39,481 nucleotides of DNA from Candidatus Gastranaerophilales bacterium (GCA_944326605.1 CALVEM010000019.1:1-39481); one strand, 5' to 3'. Shown: positions 1 through 9,440, counted from the first letter of the stretch. Notes: generated by a model not told the origin, from the sequence alone. Numbers and translations are program-made.

Positions 1-257
1 TCAGGTGCATTAATTACTAAACGGGATGATGTGTCGGTATTTTCTGCTCTTTCCTGACCGAGCATAGCGACCTGTGCATCACCTAAGGCATAATATGCAT
101 CTGATCCGTTACTTGCCCACTGCCAAGGGGAACTCTGGTCAAGTTTATTTCTTGTTGTCATGACAGGCGCCATGGCTGCCATGATAATACTTAATATCAG
201 CATTACAACCATCATTTCCGCTAAAGTAAAGGCGAATTCAAACTTAAACTTTAACAT
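1..257 (-). CDS. Type IV pilin-like protein, N-terminal part (cut by window edge)
   Basis: The 85 visible residues begin MLKFKFEFAFTLAEMM and continue into a hydrophobic helix (VVMLILSIIMAAMAPV). This is the class of type IV pilin or pseudopilin N-termini: a short basic leader, a prepilin peptidase site before FTLAE with the conserved Glu at +5 of the mature protein, then the assembly helix. The residue before the Phe is Ala rather than the usual Gly, which is tolerated but unusual. The start at 257 has a clear RBS (GAGGA about 8 bases upstream). The C-terminus lies outside the window, so whether it is a major pilin, a minor pilin or a type II secretion pseudopilin cannot be told. Confidence 0.8.
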   Translation of the reverse strand, partial: MLKFKFEFAFTLAEMMVVMLILSIIMAAMAPVMTTRNKLDQSSPWQWASNGSDAYYALGDAQVAMLGQERAENTDTSSRLVINAP

Positions 258-392
258 TAATATATCCTCATAAATTTAATGTAGCTATTTATATTATATC
301 GTATATTGCATTAATAGTCAATACGAATAATAAAGCATTACTTTATTATTTAATATCCACATTTATTTAATAATAATTGCAGAGGTAAAATA

Positions 393-707
393 ATCGCGGA
401 TTTTAAAAAACTTTTAGGGAAAAAAATACAGATTATCAGAAAGTCTAAAGGATTAACTCAGGAAAAACTTGCAGAACTTATTAACATTGAGACACCTAGC
501 TTGAGTTACCTTGAAACCGGAAAATATTCTCCGTCCATTGAAACCCTTCAAAAACTTTCAGAAGTTCTCAATGTTAAACCATGGGAATTTTACTATTTTA
601 ATGAATTAACAGATTATGAGATGAAAATAGAAATTAAAAAAGCTTTGGATGAAAAACCCGAGTTTATAAAACTATTGTACAATTTTTACAAATCTATTGA
701 ATACTAG
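393..707 (+). CDS. XRE-family HTH regulator with probable non-AUG start
   Basis: The open frame reads [19 protein letters not shown], then LTQEKLAEL and [20 protein letters not shown], a complete XRE/Cro-CI helix-turn-helix, ending in an acidic and aromatic tail (about 104 residues). The only TTG in frame, at 501, lies inside the recognition helix and would destroy the fold. The natural beginning is near 390-393 (ATA or ATC), where AGAGG at 381-385 is spaced as an RBS. Either the gene uses a rare AUC/AUA start, or its ATG has mutated. The 3' end overlaps convergent panD by 14 bp. The DNA targets are unknown; the preceding pilin-like gene is divergent, so local regulation is possible. Confidence 0.7.
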   Translation: MADFKKLLGKKIQIIRKSKGLTQEKLAELINIETPSLSYLETGKYSPSIETLQKLSEVLNVKPWEFYYFNELTDYEMKIEIKKALDEKPEFIKLLYNFYKSIEY

Positions 708-1050
708 AAATTTTATTTTTTTCATCAACAATTACGATTTGAGGTTTATAATTTTCCATTTCATCAGGATTATAAAGTCCGTATGCAATGATAATAACTT
801 TATCGCCGGGCTGAACTTTCCTTGCAGCTGCACCGTTAAGACAAATCATACCGGAATCGGCTTTTCCTTTAATTACATAAGTGTGAAATCTTTCTCCGTT
901 ATTGATATCAAGAATATCGACTTTTTGCCATTCTTTTATCTTAGAAGCTTTCATCAATGCTTCATCAATTGTAATTGAGCCAACATAATTAAGATTTGCG
1001 TCAGTGACTGTGGCTCTGTGTATCTTTGAACTAATAAATTCTTGCAGCAT
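694..1050 (-). CDS. panD: Aspartate 1-decarboxylase PanD proenzyme
   Basis: The 118-residue protein has the usual PanD length. It converts L-aspartate to beta-alanine for pantothenate and CoA synthesis. The self-cleavage site is present as Y22-V-G24-S25, where Ser25 becomes the pyruvoyl cofactor, together with Lys9, Arg54 and Tyr58 of the active site. The N-terminal [16 protein letters not shown] is typical of the family. The start at 1050 follows AAGGA. It appears monocistronic here; no other pantothenate gene is in the window. Confidence 0.97.
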   Translation of the reverse strand: MLQEFISSKIHRATVTDANLNYVGSITIDEALMKASKIKEWQKVDILDINNGERFHTYVIKGKADSGMICLNGAAARKVQPGDKVIIIAYGLYNPDEMENYKPQIVIVDEKNKISSIQ

Positions 1051-1155
1051 TTTTAAATCCTTTATAACAATTTTTTATAAAAATTTGAGGTTGGGTGAAT
1101 GTTTTATACCTCGCCAAGATATTTTACTGCAAACACTAAAAAAAATCAAAATAAA

Positions 1156-1183
1156 GATGTAACTATTTTAATATAGTTACATC
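1156..1183 (-). terminator. Intrinsic terminator after the GH13 gene
   Basis: Perfect 11-bp arms (GATGTAACTAT / ATAGTTACATC) with a 6-base loop lie 30 bp after the GH13 stop. On the minus strand they are followed by a T-rich run, so this likely ends the 6540-1213 operon. Confidence 0.75.
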
Positions 1184-1212
1184 AGTTGTTTATTTAATGT
1201 GCCCAGTTTAAA

Positions 1213-2937
1213 TTAAATGTTTTGTTTGTATATTTTTTTGCAGTAATTTTCAATATTCGGAGTATCTATTTCAAATACATGAACTCTTGCCGGTCCAACA
1301 TCAACGCATAATTCATTGTCATGTACCTGAAATCTGCTTTCTTTTCCGTATGAAGGAAGAAGGTTGTTGAGTTCCTGAGATGCTTTTAATGTCGGAACTT
1401 TTATTTTGCAGGCAACCGAACGATTTACATTTTTGTTTGCAACAACAAGCAAAGTTTTGCCATTCAAATGTCTTGCATAAGTAATTATTTGGTCTGTTTT
1501 ATCGCCTTCTTTGTCAAATTCTATAAAAGTACCTTTAGTAATAACATCCTGATACTTATCGCGCATTTCAAATGCTTTTGTCATGAACTGTCCGATTTCA
1601 GGTTGAGTACCGCCCGGTTTTCTTGAAAGGTTAAATATATCAAGTTTCCCTCTGTGAACGGTCATTTCATGATTATCAGTCTGGGTTACAGGGTTGTATT
1701 TCCCTTCGTACGGATAAACATAATCATCTCCTGATTGATAACCGTCTACAATATACGGATTAAGCATTGGTAACGTTGCCTGTAATCCCATAGTTAAATT
1801 ACAATAATCTGCCCCGCCATGAAACATCGGAGAAATATCATCATGAGTTGCAAAAGAACCTATCATAGATTTGCCTTTAGGTAATTTATAAGACATATCA
1901 AGCATTTCTTTTACATAGTTCATAAATGTTGTTGCATCCGGCCATTCATGAAAAATATGATACTGTCCGTAAATCATATCGTAACCGGCTCTCAAGGAAT
2001 CTTCCGGTCGGTCATAAGCCATATTTGCCTGCGGCGATGCATCTTCATAAGTATAAGTCTCTGCAAGCCAGCCAAATTCAGGATCTCGCATACGGGAATA
2101 AGGGATTATAATATCCCAGAATTCTACCGGTTTCGCTCTGGCAACATCTGACCTTATTCCGTCAATACCTAAATCAATACACATATCAACAAATTGTTTA
2201 TGAAGTTCCAGAAGTTTAGGATTTAAAGTCCTTTTACCTTCATCTTCCCAGGGCTGAAACATTCTGATATCATTCCATCCCTGCGGAGTTTTAGCCAGCC
2301 CGTCTCGTTCTTTTGCCATCCATTCAGGATGTTCAAGGAACATGTCGTAAGATGCACAGCTTGGCATATCAAGCATTACTTTAATTCCGCGTTTATGGCA
2401 CTCATCTATAAATGCTTTAAACTGTTCTTTGTCGCTACGCGGATCATTTTTATCAACTAAATTCGGGTCAATCGCCAGCATATCTTTAGGCGCATAAATA
2501 GAGCCTGCTGTTCCCATTGCTTTCATTTTTCCCGGGGGATTAATAGGAAGCAGATGGAGAGTATTAAAACCTTGAGCTTTTACTTCATCAAGTCTTTCTA
2601 TAGCATTCAAAAAAGTTCCGTTTTGTTCGTTTCCGTCTATATAATCGTTACCGTTTGTATCTTTTGCATTAAAGGTTCTCATAACAATCGCAAGAATTTT
2701 TGCCTGATTGTTTTGAATCATAGATCTAAAATTATTATGATAATTTACCGGTGCTGCTGCTTCAGATTTTTTTACAGCAGGAGTATTTATCATTGCAAGA
2801 TTATTTAAATACGCACCGAGTAATCCTGATCTGTTTACAGTTTGGGCAGAAGTTGTATCGGCATTTTTGCTGCTTTCAAATGCTGTTGGATTTAATTGTT
2901 GAATTTTTTGTGTAATCAAATTTGTTGTATTAATCAT
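1213..2937 (-). CDS. GH13 alpha-amylase-family glycoside hydrolase with EF-hand loop
   Basis: The 574-residue protein has a GH13 (beta/alpha)8 catalytic domain from about residue 75 to 470. The nucleophile is Asp264 in GIRSDVA, the acid/base Glu293 in WLAETY, and the transition-state Asp366 in the FATHDD motif, so it should be active on alpha-glucans or short alpha-glucosides. Residues 93-104 (DTNGNDYIDGNE) form a canonical EF-hand/dockerin-like calcium loop inserted at the front of the domain. A small beta domain ends the protein. No Sec signal is visible; the first 60 residues are polar and Asn/Ser/Thr-rich. It overlaps the upstream 858-residue gene by 4 bp (ATGA), so the two are translationally coupled. 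Substrate specificity cannot be read from the sequence. Confidence 0.88.
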   Translation of the reverse strand: MINTTNLITQKIQQLNPTAFESSKNADTTSAQTVNRSGLLGAYLNNLAMINTPAVKKSEAAAPVNYHNNFRSMIQNNQAKILAIVMRTFNAKDTNGNDYIDGNEQNGTFLNAIERLDEVKAQGFNTLHLLPINPPGKMKAMGTAGSIYAPKDMLAIDPNLVDKNDPRSDKEQFKAFIDECHKRGIKVMLDMPSCASYDMFLEHPEWMAKERDGLAKTPQGWNDIRMFQPWEDEGKRTLNPKLLELHKQFVDMCIDLGIDGIRSDVARAKPVEFWDIIIPYSRMRDPEFGWLAETYTYEDASPQANMAYDRPEDSLRAGYDMIYGQYHIFHEWPDATTFMNYVKEMLDMSYKLPKGKSMIGSFATHDDISPMFHGGADYCNLTMGLQATLPMLNPYIVDGYQSGDDYVYPYEGKYNPVTQTDNHEMTVHRGKLDIFNLSRKPGGTQPEIGQFMTKAFEMRDKYQDVITKGTFIEFDKEGDKTDQIITYARHLNGKTLLVVANKNVNRSVACKIKVPTLKASQELNNLLPSYGKESRFQVHDNELCVDVGPARVHVFEIDTPNIENYCKKIYKQNI

Positions 2938-5510
2938 TTTTTACCTGTTCTTTCCGGAGCTTTCATCTTGCCGAAGAAGAATTGTGCCAGCACTGTTACA
3001 CCTAACAATGCTGCTCCAAATCCGCCGAATATTTTAAGCCATTTTTTACTATTATAAAGCTGCTGTCCGGTTTTGAATATTAATTCATCAGGAGCAATAC
3101 CAGTTAACAGGAATTTAATATCAGAACCTGTAGTATTAGCTTCTCTTATAAGATGACGCGGTTTTGCAAAATATCTTTCGCCGCCCAATTTCTCAAGAAC
3201 TACATCTCTATATTTCAAAACTTCTTCTTTTATGCTTGATTCTTTTAATACTGCCATTGTATCAGGATGCATATCCCCTTCATACATAAGCCGCATTGCA
3301 TCCTGATAGAAATATTTGTCTCCGGGAATATCTGTCAGCTCTGTAGTTTTTCCAAAATATTTATTTACCACCTTGCCGTTTTTCACTGCAACAGAACCGT
3401 GTGTTCTATCAGGCTCCGGATTTCTCATCATAAAGAATTTTGTTGCATGATCAGATGAATGCCCTTCCAGTGTAATTATTTTACATAATTCAATTAATTC
3501 TTCCTGAACTTCTATATATTTCCCTTGCAAGGCAGGAATTGAGTTTGCAGAAGATGCAATCCTTCTATAAATATCCATTGTATTAATAATACGGTAGAAA
3601 GAACTTTTTACACCAAGCAATCTATCCCGTACATAAGTTTTTTGAAGTTGTTTTGCAGTTCCTACTACATCATTTTTGTCAACTCCTGCGATAGCTCGTG
3701 CAGTTCTTACAAAACCGATATCATCTTTTCTTAAATTCTTTGCGAAACCGTCAAATAAACCGTCAACAATAGTATCATAAGCACTGTTTGCAGAATTTTT
3801 GCTTAACAAAGGTGTTGATAAATCACTTGTTTTAATCTTGCTGTTTATATCTGCAATCTTTTTAACAAGTTTTTCCATAGCTTTGTTGTAACTGTTCTTA
3901 TCTGAAACAATATGTTCGATTTTTTCTCTCAAAACAGCGCCCATAAGAGTTCTATCGCTTCTGGTTTTTGCGATTTCTTCTGGTTTGAATCCTAATATGT
4001 TCATTAAATCTCTGGAAACATCATTCCAATAATTTGCAATTACAGTTTCCGGTGCAGCACCGACCTTTTTCAAAGCATACTCGTCAAGTGCAAACTGTTT
4101 CATATTAAAGTTATCAATATATTTTACGACCTTTTTAAGTTTAGCTGTTACATTAGAATCCAAAACATTTGAAGCTGCCTTTTTTAGAACAATTTTAACT
4201 GGACTTGAATTGTGCTCTTCAGTCATATTATTCATAATTAATTTACGAATATATCTGATATCCTGCTGTTTGTCCGGATGAGAGTTATTATATGCTTTTG
4301 CATTATTTTCAACAAGTTTTTTAATAGTATCCGTTACCGTCGAAAATTCAATCGTCTCAATATCTTTACCAAACACTCCGCTGTTTTGTAATGCTTCTGT
4401 TACAGATTTCTCATCAGGAATTACTCCGGTTAAAAATTCAGCATCTGCACCAGGGATTTTTTTGAATACTTTATTCAAATTTTCAATTATTTCTTTTACA
4501 TTTTTATCTTCTATTTTGTAGGTTTCTTTACCAAAAGCAGCTTCTCGCAAGTCAGTTTTAAAACTTTCGGCAGTAACAGGATCCATATATCTGGTAAGAA
4601 TTGATGCTATAGCTTCCTGAAGATCCTTATTCAAAAGTTTATTTTGATTAGCATCCAGCAGCTTTGTTAATTCCTGTTCAAGAGCTGTATTTTTATATTT
4701 TTGAGAATAAGTTTCTAAATTAGTCAAAATTCTATCAGCTGCTTTATTATTTCTATCATCCAAATATCTGTTAAGATAAGGTTCTGTCAGATTACAGATA
4801 AGACCGCTCATTATCGGTGTAGCAAAACCTGCCGTAAGCATCCAGAGGGTATTATTTTGAATACCTATTTTTTTCATTTTTTCCTGAATAAATTCCCGTC
4901 TGTTTGGAATATCCTTAGGAACACCCATTCTGTCGCCCATTTTATTAATTTCTTTGTCAGAATATAAATCCCATGGAAGGAATTGCGGATCCTGATAGAA
5001 TGGTTTCTTTCTGCCGAAACTATCTTCATATTGTTTCTGTACATCGACACCATGGATTAAATAAGCAGGTAATTGAATTGCGATTTTCGGCCATATAGCC
5101 ATAGCGCCTAAAAATGAAGCTAAGCCTACAAATTCCATGCCTTTAGTCATAGGAGTCTGTTTTCTTGTAAACAAGTAACCCGCAATTGACAATCCACCCA
5201 AAAATAAACCGAAATCATTTAATTTTCCCAATTCATGATCATTTGCTTTTCCGCTTATCGCATGTTTTAAGGCCTTTGCATCATAAACCATATCTTTAAA
5301 CATTATCGCCGGAGCATTAAAAATATTACCGGAAAGCAATCTGCCTTTGCCTTCTAACGGTTTAATAAATGTTCTGTTATCAAGTTCTTTTTGAATATCA
5401 AAATCCGGTTTCGGTTTTTCATGGGTTTTGACAACAGACTGATTAGACTGTGTATTTGGATTTACAGTCGGTCTCATTGATATGTAGTTTTGAATTAGAT
5501 TTGACGTCAT
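2934..5510 (-). CDS. Large membrane-associated protein of unknown function (858 aa)
   Basis: I do not recognise the family. The N-terminus is a polar, proline/asparagine-rich stretch without a Sec signal. It is followed by hydrophobic segments near residues 97-110 and 128-150, a GVDVQKQY motif, an LPWDLYS motif, another hydrophobic segment near 225-240, and a long, charged, mostly helical central region. A last membrane helix lies close to the C-terminus (FGGFGAALLGVTVLAQFFF) before a basic tail. It sits between the 342-aa protein (1-base gap) and the GH13 gene (4-bp overlap), in one transcription unit. The order hydrophobic pair, GVD-xxxx-Y, W-D-L, hydrophobic segment is shared with the 342-aa neighbour, suggesting distant paralogy. 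A structural role at the envelope is only a guess. Confidence 0.8.
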   Translation of the reverse strand: MTSNLIQNYISMRPTVNPNTQSNQSVVKTHEKPKPDFDIQKELDNRTFIKPLEGKGRLLSGNIFNAPAIMFKDMVYDAKALKHAISGKANDHELGKLNDFGLFLGGLSIAGYLFTRKQTPMTKGMEFVGLASFLGAMAIWPKIAIQLPAYLIHGVDVQKQYEDSFGRKKPFYQDPQFLPWDLYSDKEINKMGDRMGVPKDIPNRREFIQEKMKKIGIQNNTLWMLTAGFATPIMSGLICNLTEPYLNRYLDDRNNKAADRILTNLETYSQKYKNTALEQELTKLLDANQNKLLNKDLQEAIASILTRYMDPVTAESFKTDLREAAFGKETYKIEDKNVKEIIENLNKVFKKIPGADAEFLTGVIPDEKSVTEALQNSGVFGKDIETIEFSTVTDTIKKLVENNAKAYNNSHPDKQQDIRYIRKLIMNNMTEEHNSSPVKIVLKKAASNVLDSNVTAKLKKVVKYIDNFNMKQFALDEYALKKVGAAPETVIANYWNDVSRDLMNILGFKPEEIAKTRSDRTLMGAVLREKIEHIVSDKNSYNKAMEKLVKKIADINSKIKTSDLSTPLLSKNSANSAYDTIVDGLFDGFAKNLRKDDIGFVRTARAIAGVDKNDVVGTAKQLQKTYVRDRLLGVKSSFYRIINTMDIYRRIASSANSIPALQGKYIEVQEELIELCKIITLEGHSSDHATKFFMMRNPEPDRTHGSVAVKNGKVVNKYFGKTTELTDIPGDKYFYQDAMRLMYEGDMHPDTMAVLKESSIKEEVLKYRDVVLEKLGGERYFAKPRHLIREANTTGSDIKFLLTGIAPDELIFKTGQQLYNSKKWLKIFGGFGAALLGVTVLAQFFFGKMKAPERTGKK

Positions 5511-5511
5511 A

Positions 5512-6540
5512 TTAACTTACCACATGCTTTTCATTTGATTTGATGATATCCGATTTTTGCTTCGTAGCATTTTTAGCACCTGCAACGGCATTTATTACAC
5601 CTGCAGCAGATGAAAAAAGTGCAATTCCTAAAAGGATTTTTCCGGCATGTTTTGAAACACCAACACCTTCTCCTTTATAAAGAGCTTTTGCACTTCTCAC
5701 AAAACTCCTGCCAAATACTTGCAAAGATTTAAAAAATTCCTGAGGTTTCCAGAACTTAAATGTCATAGCTTTAAAATAGTCTTCCCACGGTTTCTGGAAT
5801 GCAAGAGCAACTCCGGTTGCAGCCCACATATATGATGATATACTTTTTGCCAAATTGGATTTTACAATAATCTCTTTTATTCTCGGTTTTGTTTCCTGAT
5901 CTGAATCATTCAAATTTTCGCCCATATTTAATTTTTTAGCGATTTTGTCATAACGGAAATTTCTTTTTTCACCTTTGTCTGCATTACCGTAAAGCAAATC
6001 CCAGCGGGGGAATTCAACACTTTCAAATACTCTGTGATATTCAATACTTGTAATATCTGTATCGTTTATGCTATCAGGCAGTTCATAAATAACTTTTGCA
6101 TATGGCTGATCTGTATCCACACCGGTTAACATATTAACAGGACGGCTTATAAATTGTTTGGACAAACTTTTTAATACCCCGTAAAATAAGACGCCCAGTG
6201 CCATTTTTTGTCCTGTTTTGGATGCCTGGACTTTATCAAACGGTGAAAAAAATCTGTTTGCGAAATTAAATACAGCCATCAATCCGGCACTTCCTACTAA
6301 ATAAGGCACTGTTCCCATCGTCAAAAATTCATAAAAATTAGCATTTTTGCTGCCTTTTAATCCTTTTGCAGGATACAAAGTAAAAGCATTTGTCAGCTTA
6401 TCCATACCTATACGTGCATTGGTTAAAGGATTATTTGGCAGCAAAGTATCATGATCATAGTCTAAACTCTTTTTCTCCTTATCATTGCTGTCAGCAGAAA
6501 AATATATGGAATTTTTTATGTTGTTAACAGGTAAAATCAT
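5512..6540 (-). CDS. Membrane-associated protein of unknown function (342 aa), possible short paralog of its neighbour
   Basis: I chose the start at 6540 (MILPVNNIKN) because GGAG lies just upstream of it; an earlier ATG at 6555 would place that RBS inside the gene. There is no Sec signal. Hydrophobic stretches occur around residues 80-97 and 115-130, followed by a GVDTDQPY motif, PRWDLLYG, a charged region with KIAKKLNMG, a hydrophobic segment near 240-255 and a C-terminal one (ILLGIALFSSAAGVINAV). The same order of elements appears in the 858-aa protein encoded next in the operon. It is first in the apparent operon with that gene and the GH13 enzyme. Function unknown. Confidence 0.78.
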   Translation of the reverse strand: MILPVNNIKNSIYFSADSNDKEKKSLDYDHDTLLPNNPLTNARIGMDKLTNAFTLYPAKGLKGSKNANFYEFLTMGTVPYLVGSAGLMAVFNFANRFFSPFDKVQASKTGQKMALGVLFYGVLKSLSKQFISRPVNMLTGVDTDQPYAKVIYELPDSINDTDITSIEYHRVFESVEFPRWDLLYGNADKGEKRNFRYDKIAKKLNMGENLNDSDQETKPRIKEIIVKSNLAKSISSYMWAATGVALAFQKPWEDYFKAMTFKFWKPQEFFKSLQVFGRSFVRSAKALYKGEGVGVSKHAGKILLGIALFSSAAGVINAVAGAKNATKQKSDIIKSNEKHVVS

Positions 6541-6636
6541 TTTTACTCCACACACATATAGACGTAATATTAGAAGACATGTAAATATTATTTTTTGTTA
6601 GCTGTATTTAAAATTTTACAAATTTTAACAATGCTA

Positions 6637-7482
6637 TCAGCCGTATATTGCAAAGAATACCGCAGTTGCAAGCCCTGCTGCAATACAATAATATCCAAAT
6701 ATTGCGAGCGAAAATTTTGATATAAATTTCATAAAATACTTAATACATATATAGCCCACAACAGCTGAAACTATAGTCCCTGCAATAATTGCTTCCCAGT
6801 TATACAATATAGCTTCATGAATATCAATTTTAACAAGCGGATAGACCATTGAAGCACCGAGAATTATTGGTATGCTTAACAGAAAAGAATACCTTGCTGC
6901 CGTAACTCTATCAAGTCCGCAAAATAATCCCGTTGCAATTGTCCAACCTGAACGCGAAAAGCCGGGAAGTGCAGCCAAACCTTGTGCTAAACCGATAAGT
7001 ACAGAAGTTTTTAAATCAACTTCACTTTTTTTCTGCTCAATCTTTTTAGATTTATACTCACTGTATAAAAGCGTAAAACCTGTTATAAAAAGTAAAATAC
7101 CGACAATTGAAGGCGCGTATACAAGCCGTTCGGCCACTTCATTAATAGGAAGTGCAAGCCCAATTGTAACTATTGTACCTAAAATTATATAAAGCCCCAG
7201 TTTAGCTTCCCTGTCAGACCAATCTTTGTTTCTCAGGGCATGCCACATTGCTTTTATAATATTTATTACATCTTTTCTAAAAAATATTAATACAGCAATC
7301 AATGTTCCAAGGTGCACCATAATATCAAAAAATACTTCTTCATTTGATGTCTGAATAATTTCTATTCCTTTAAAAACCTTATAAAAATTTGAAGTGAAAA
7401 CAAGGTGCGCCGAACTTGAAATCGGCAAAAATTCACTCAAGCCCTGCACTATCCCCATTAATATTGCCTGTATAAAATTCAT
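6637..7482 (-). CDS. uppP: Undecaprenyl-diphosphatase UppP (BacA family)
   Basis: This integral membrane enzyme dephosphorylates undecaprenyl diphosphate to recycle the lipid carrier for peptidoglycan and O-antigen, and gives bacitracin tolerance. The 281 residues include the two family signatures: QGLSEFLPISSSAH (catalytic Glu17, Ser22-24, His26; the usual SSSGH reads SSSAH here) and PGFSRSGWT. Multiple hydrophobic helices are spread over the length. The start at 7482 follows AGGGAG. It is the last gene of the kdsD-kdsC-queD-uppP run, 25 bases after queD, which fits a cell-envelope operon. Confidence 0.96.
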   Translation of the reverse strand: MNFIQAILMGIVQGLSEFLPISSSAHLVFTSNFYKVFKGIEIIQTSNEEVFFDIMVHLGTLIAVLIFFRKDVINIIKAMWHALRNKDWSDREAKLGLYIILGTIVTIGLALPINEVAERLVYAPSIVGILLFITGFTLLYSEYKSKKIEQKKSEVDLKTSVLIGLAQGLAALPGFSRSGWTIATGLFCGLDRVTAARYSFLLSIPIILGASMVYPLVKIDIHEAILYNWEAIIAGTIVSAVVGYICIKYFMKFISKFSLAIFGYYCIAAGLATAVFFAIYG

Positions 7483-7507
7483 TTTTTCTCCCTATTCCTA
7501 TTTAAGA

Positions 7508-7870
7508 TTATTCTTCTTCATAGTAACTACAGCATGATGTCTGGGTTTCCCAGACTGTAACTTTACTAAGCTGTACAACTCTTTCTTTTAATTTATTATA
7601 TATAAACATTGATATCATTTCACTGGAAGGGCTTTCACCGTTAAATTCCGGCAGATTATTTAAATCTTTATGATCAAGAAGATCTAAAACAGCTCTTAAT
7701 TCTTTTTTTAAAACCTTATAATCAATTAAAATATTACTTTTATCAAGAGTATTTCCTTTTACAAAAACCTCAACCATCCAGTTATGACCGTGTTGATTTT
7801 CGCACTCGCCTTCATAATTCAAAAGATGATGTGCTGCGGCAAAAAATGCCTGTGTTTTAATTTCAAACAT
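7508..7870 (-). CDS. queD: 6-carboxy-5,6,7,8-tetrahydropterin synthase QueD / PTPS family
   Basis: The 120-residue protein carries the PTPS/QueD active site: zinc ligands among His14/15, His27 and His29, and catalytic Cys23 in CENQHGHNW, plus a C-terminal VWET whose Glu binds the pterin. QueD converts 7,8-dihydroneopterin triphosphate to carboxytetrahydropterin on the way to queuosine in tRNA. The Cys-x3-His-Gly-His spacing favours QueD over eukaryotic-type PTPS. It is three bases after kdsC in the operon; there is no obvious functional link to Kdo synthesis. No other que gene is in the window. Confidence 0.92.
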   Translation of the reverse strand: MFEIKTQAFFAAAHHLLNYEGECENQHGHNWMVEVFVKGNTLDKSNILIDYKVLKKELRAVLDLLDHKDLNNLPEFNGESPSSEMISMFIYNKLKERVVQLSKVTVWETQTSCCSYYEEE

Positions 7871-7873
7871 TAT

Positions 7874-8341
7874 TTATATCCCCTTTTTCAATATGTAATC
7901 ACAAAATTCTCTGACAGCTCCGCGCCCGCCGTTTTTTGACGAAATAAAATTTGCAGCAGCTTTAACTTCATCAACGGCATCGGCAGGGCAGCCTTTCAAC
8001 GAAACTTTTTCAAGTATACAGATATCGGGCAAATCATCTCCCATATAAGCAATTTCATCAAACGAAATATTATATTTATTCATAATTTCGTCTAAAGTTG
8101 CTATTTTATTCTTACAACCTTGATGAAGTTCTTTTATATTTAAATTTTTCGCCCTGTGTTCAACTGTCCCGTTTTTTCTGGCTGTAATAATTGCAGTAAT
8201 AATTCCTGCATTATTTAGGTTGACAATTCCCTGCCCGTCTTTGGCATTAAAAGTTTTGTATTCATGTCCGTTTTCGTCAAATGTCAGACTACCGTCTGTT
8301 AATACGCCATCTACATCAAAAGCAACAAGTTTTATCGTCAT
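7874..8341 (-). CDS. kdsC: KDO-8-phosphate phosphatase KdsC (HAD superfamily)
   Basis: The 155-residue, capless HAD phosphatase has the nucleophile motif Asp9-Val-Asp11-Gly, motif II Thr53-Ala-Arg, a conserved Lys around 79 and the metal-binding GDDLPD at 101-106. That pattern is typical of the KdsC/YrbI C1 subclass. It hydrolyses Kdo-8-phosphate to Kdo for LPS inner core. It begins two bases after the kdsD stop, so the two Kdo enzymes are coupled. Its presence supports an LPS-bearing outer membrane. Confidence 0.95.
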   Translation of the reverse strand: MTIKLVAFDVDGVLTDGSLTFDENGHEYKTFNAKDGQGIVNLNNAGIITAIITARKNGTVEHRAKNLNIKELHQGCKNKIATLDEIMNKYNISFDEIAYMGDDLPDICILEKVSLKGCPADAVDEVKAAANFISSKNGGRGAVREFCDYILKKGI

Positions 8342-8343
8342 TT

Positions 8344-9333
8344 TTACGCTACTCCAGCTTTCAAAAGATCATGAATATGTATAACACCAATAGGTTTATT
8401 ATTTTCATCAACAACCGCAAGAGCTGTAATTGAATATTTTTCCATCAAGTTAAGCGCACTGGCGCCGTAATCGGATTTTGAAATTCGTTTCGGATTTTCT
8501 GACATTACATCCTTTGCAAGCAGCGGTCTGATGTTCTGGTATTTTATAAGCGTTCTTCTTATATCGCCGTCTGTCAAAACCCCTGTAAGTTCACCAGAAT
8601 CGTTAACTATCATTGCCATACCGAGTTTCTTTTCTGATATGAGTTCAATAACTTCCGCAAACGAATTAGATTCTTTTGCAATCGGCAGTTTATCAGGTTC
8701 AGTAAGCATTAAATCCGCAACTCTGTAAGTAAAGCCTTTGCCAAGCGCGCCTGACGGATGGAAGATAAGAAAATCTTCTTCAGAAAATCCTCTTTTTTCC
8801 AGAAGACAAACAGCTAAAGCATCTCCCATAGCAAGAGTTGCAGTTGTACTTGCAGTAGGCGCTTTATTTAACGGACAGGCTTCGCGTTCAACAGAGATAT
8901 CAAGAGTTACATCAGAAGAATGAGCGAGTGTGGAATTCATCTTCCCTGTCATACCTATCATTGTTACTCCGAAACGTTTAATCAAAGGCAGCAGGTTTAA
9001 AAGTTCCTGAGTTTCACCGCTGTTTGATATTGCTATCACAACATCGTTGCGGGTTATAATACCCGAATCCCCGTGTGTACTTTCCGCGGGATGAAGGAAA
9101 TAGGATGGTGTACCTGTTGATGTCAAAGTCGCTGCAATCTTTCTACCAATAAGCCCTGATTTTCCCATACCTGTAACAATTACACGTCCCTTACAATTAT
9201 AGAGAATATCTATCGCTTTATCAAATTCTTCTCCGATATTGTTTTTAAGACGTAAAATTGAATTCGCCTCTATATCAAGAACATCCTTTGCAAGTTCATT
9301 AATTTTACTGTTGTTCATAGTTACTGTTTCCAT
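8344..9333 (-). CDS. kdsD: Arabinose-5-phosphate isomerase KdsD (SIS + two CBS domains)
   Basis: The 329-residue protein has an N-terminal SIS domain (GMGKSGLIGRKIAATLTSTG, then SNSGET and the STHGDSG loop) at about residues 35-180. Two CBS domains follow at about 210-270 and 275-329. It isomerises ribulose-5-phosphate and arabinose-5-phosphate, the entry to Kdo synthesis. It is the first gene of a minus-strand run with kdsC, queD and uppP. The start at 9333 follows AGGA; an internal Met at residue 6 is a possible alternative start. Confidence 0.96.
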   Translation of the reverse strand: METVTMNNSKINELAKDVLDIEANSILRLKNNIGEEFDKAIDILYNCKGRVIVTGMGKSGLIGRKIAATLTSTGTPSYFLHPAESTHGDSGIITRNDVVIAISNSGETQELLNLLPLIKRFGVTMIGMTGKMNSTLAHSSDVTLDISVEREACPLNKAPTASTTATLAMGDALAVCLLEKRGFSEEDFLIFHPSGALGKGFTYRVADLMLTEPDKLPIAKESNSFAEVIELISEKKLGMAMIVNDSGELTGVLTDGDIRRTLIKYQNIRPLLAKDVMSENPKRISKSDYGASALNLMEKYSITALAVVDENNKPIGVIHIHDLLKAGVA

Positions 9334-9440
9334 TTCCTAATCCCCCATCAATAAACAAATTATATAATAAATATCATTTAAAAGTACTAAATTAAGCTGA
9401 AATATTTAATTTTTGTAAAATATATAACGAAAAATTTTAT

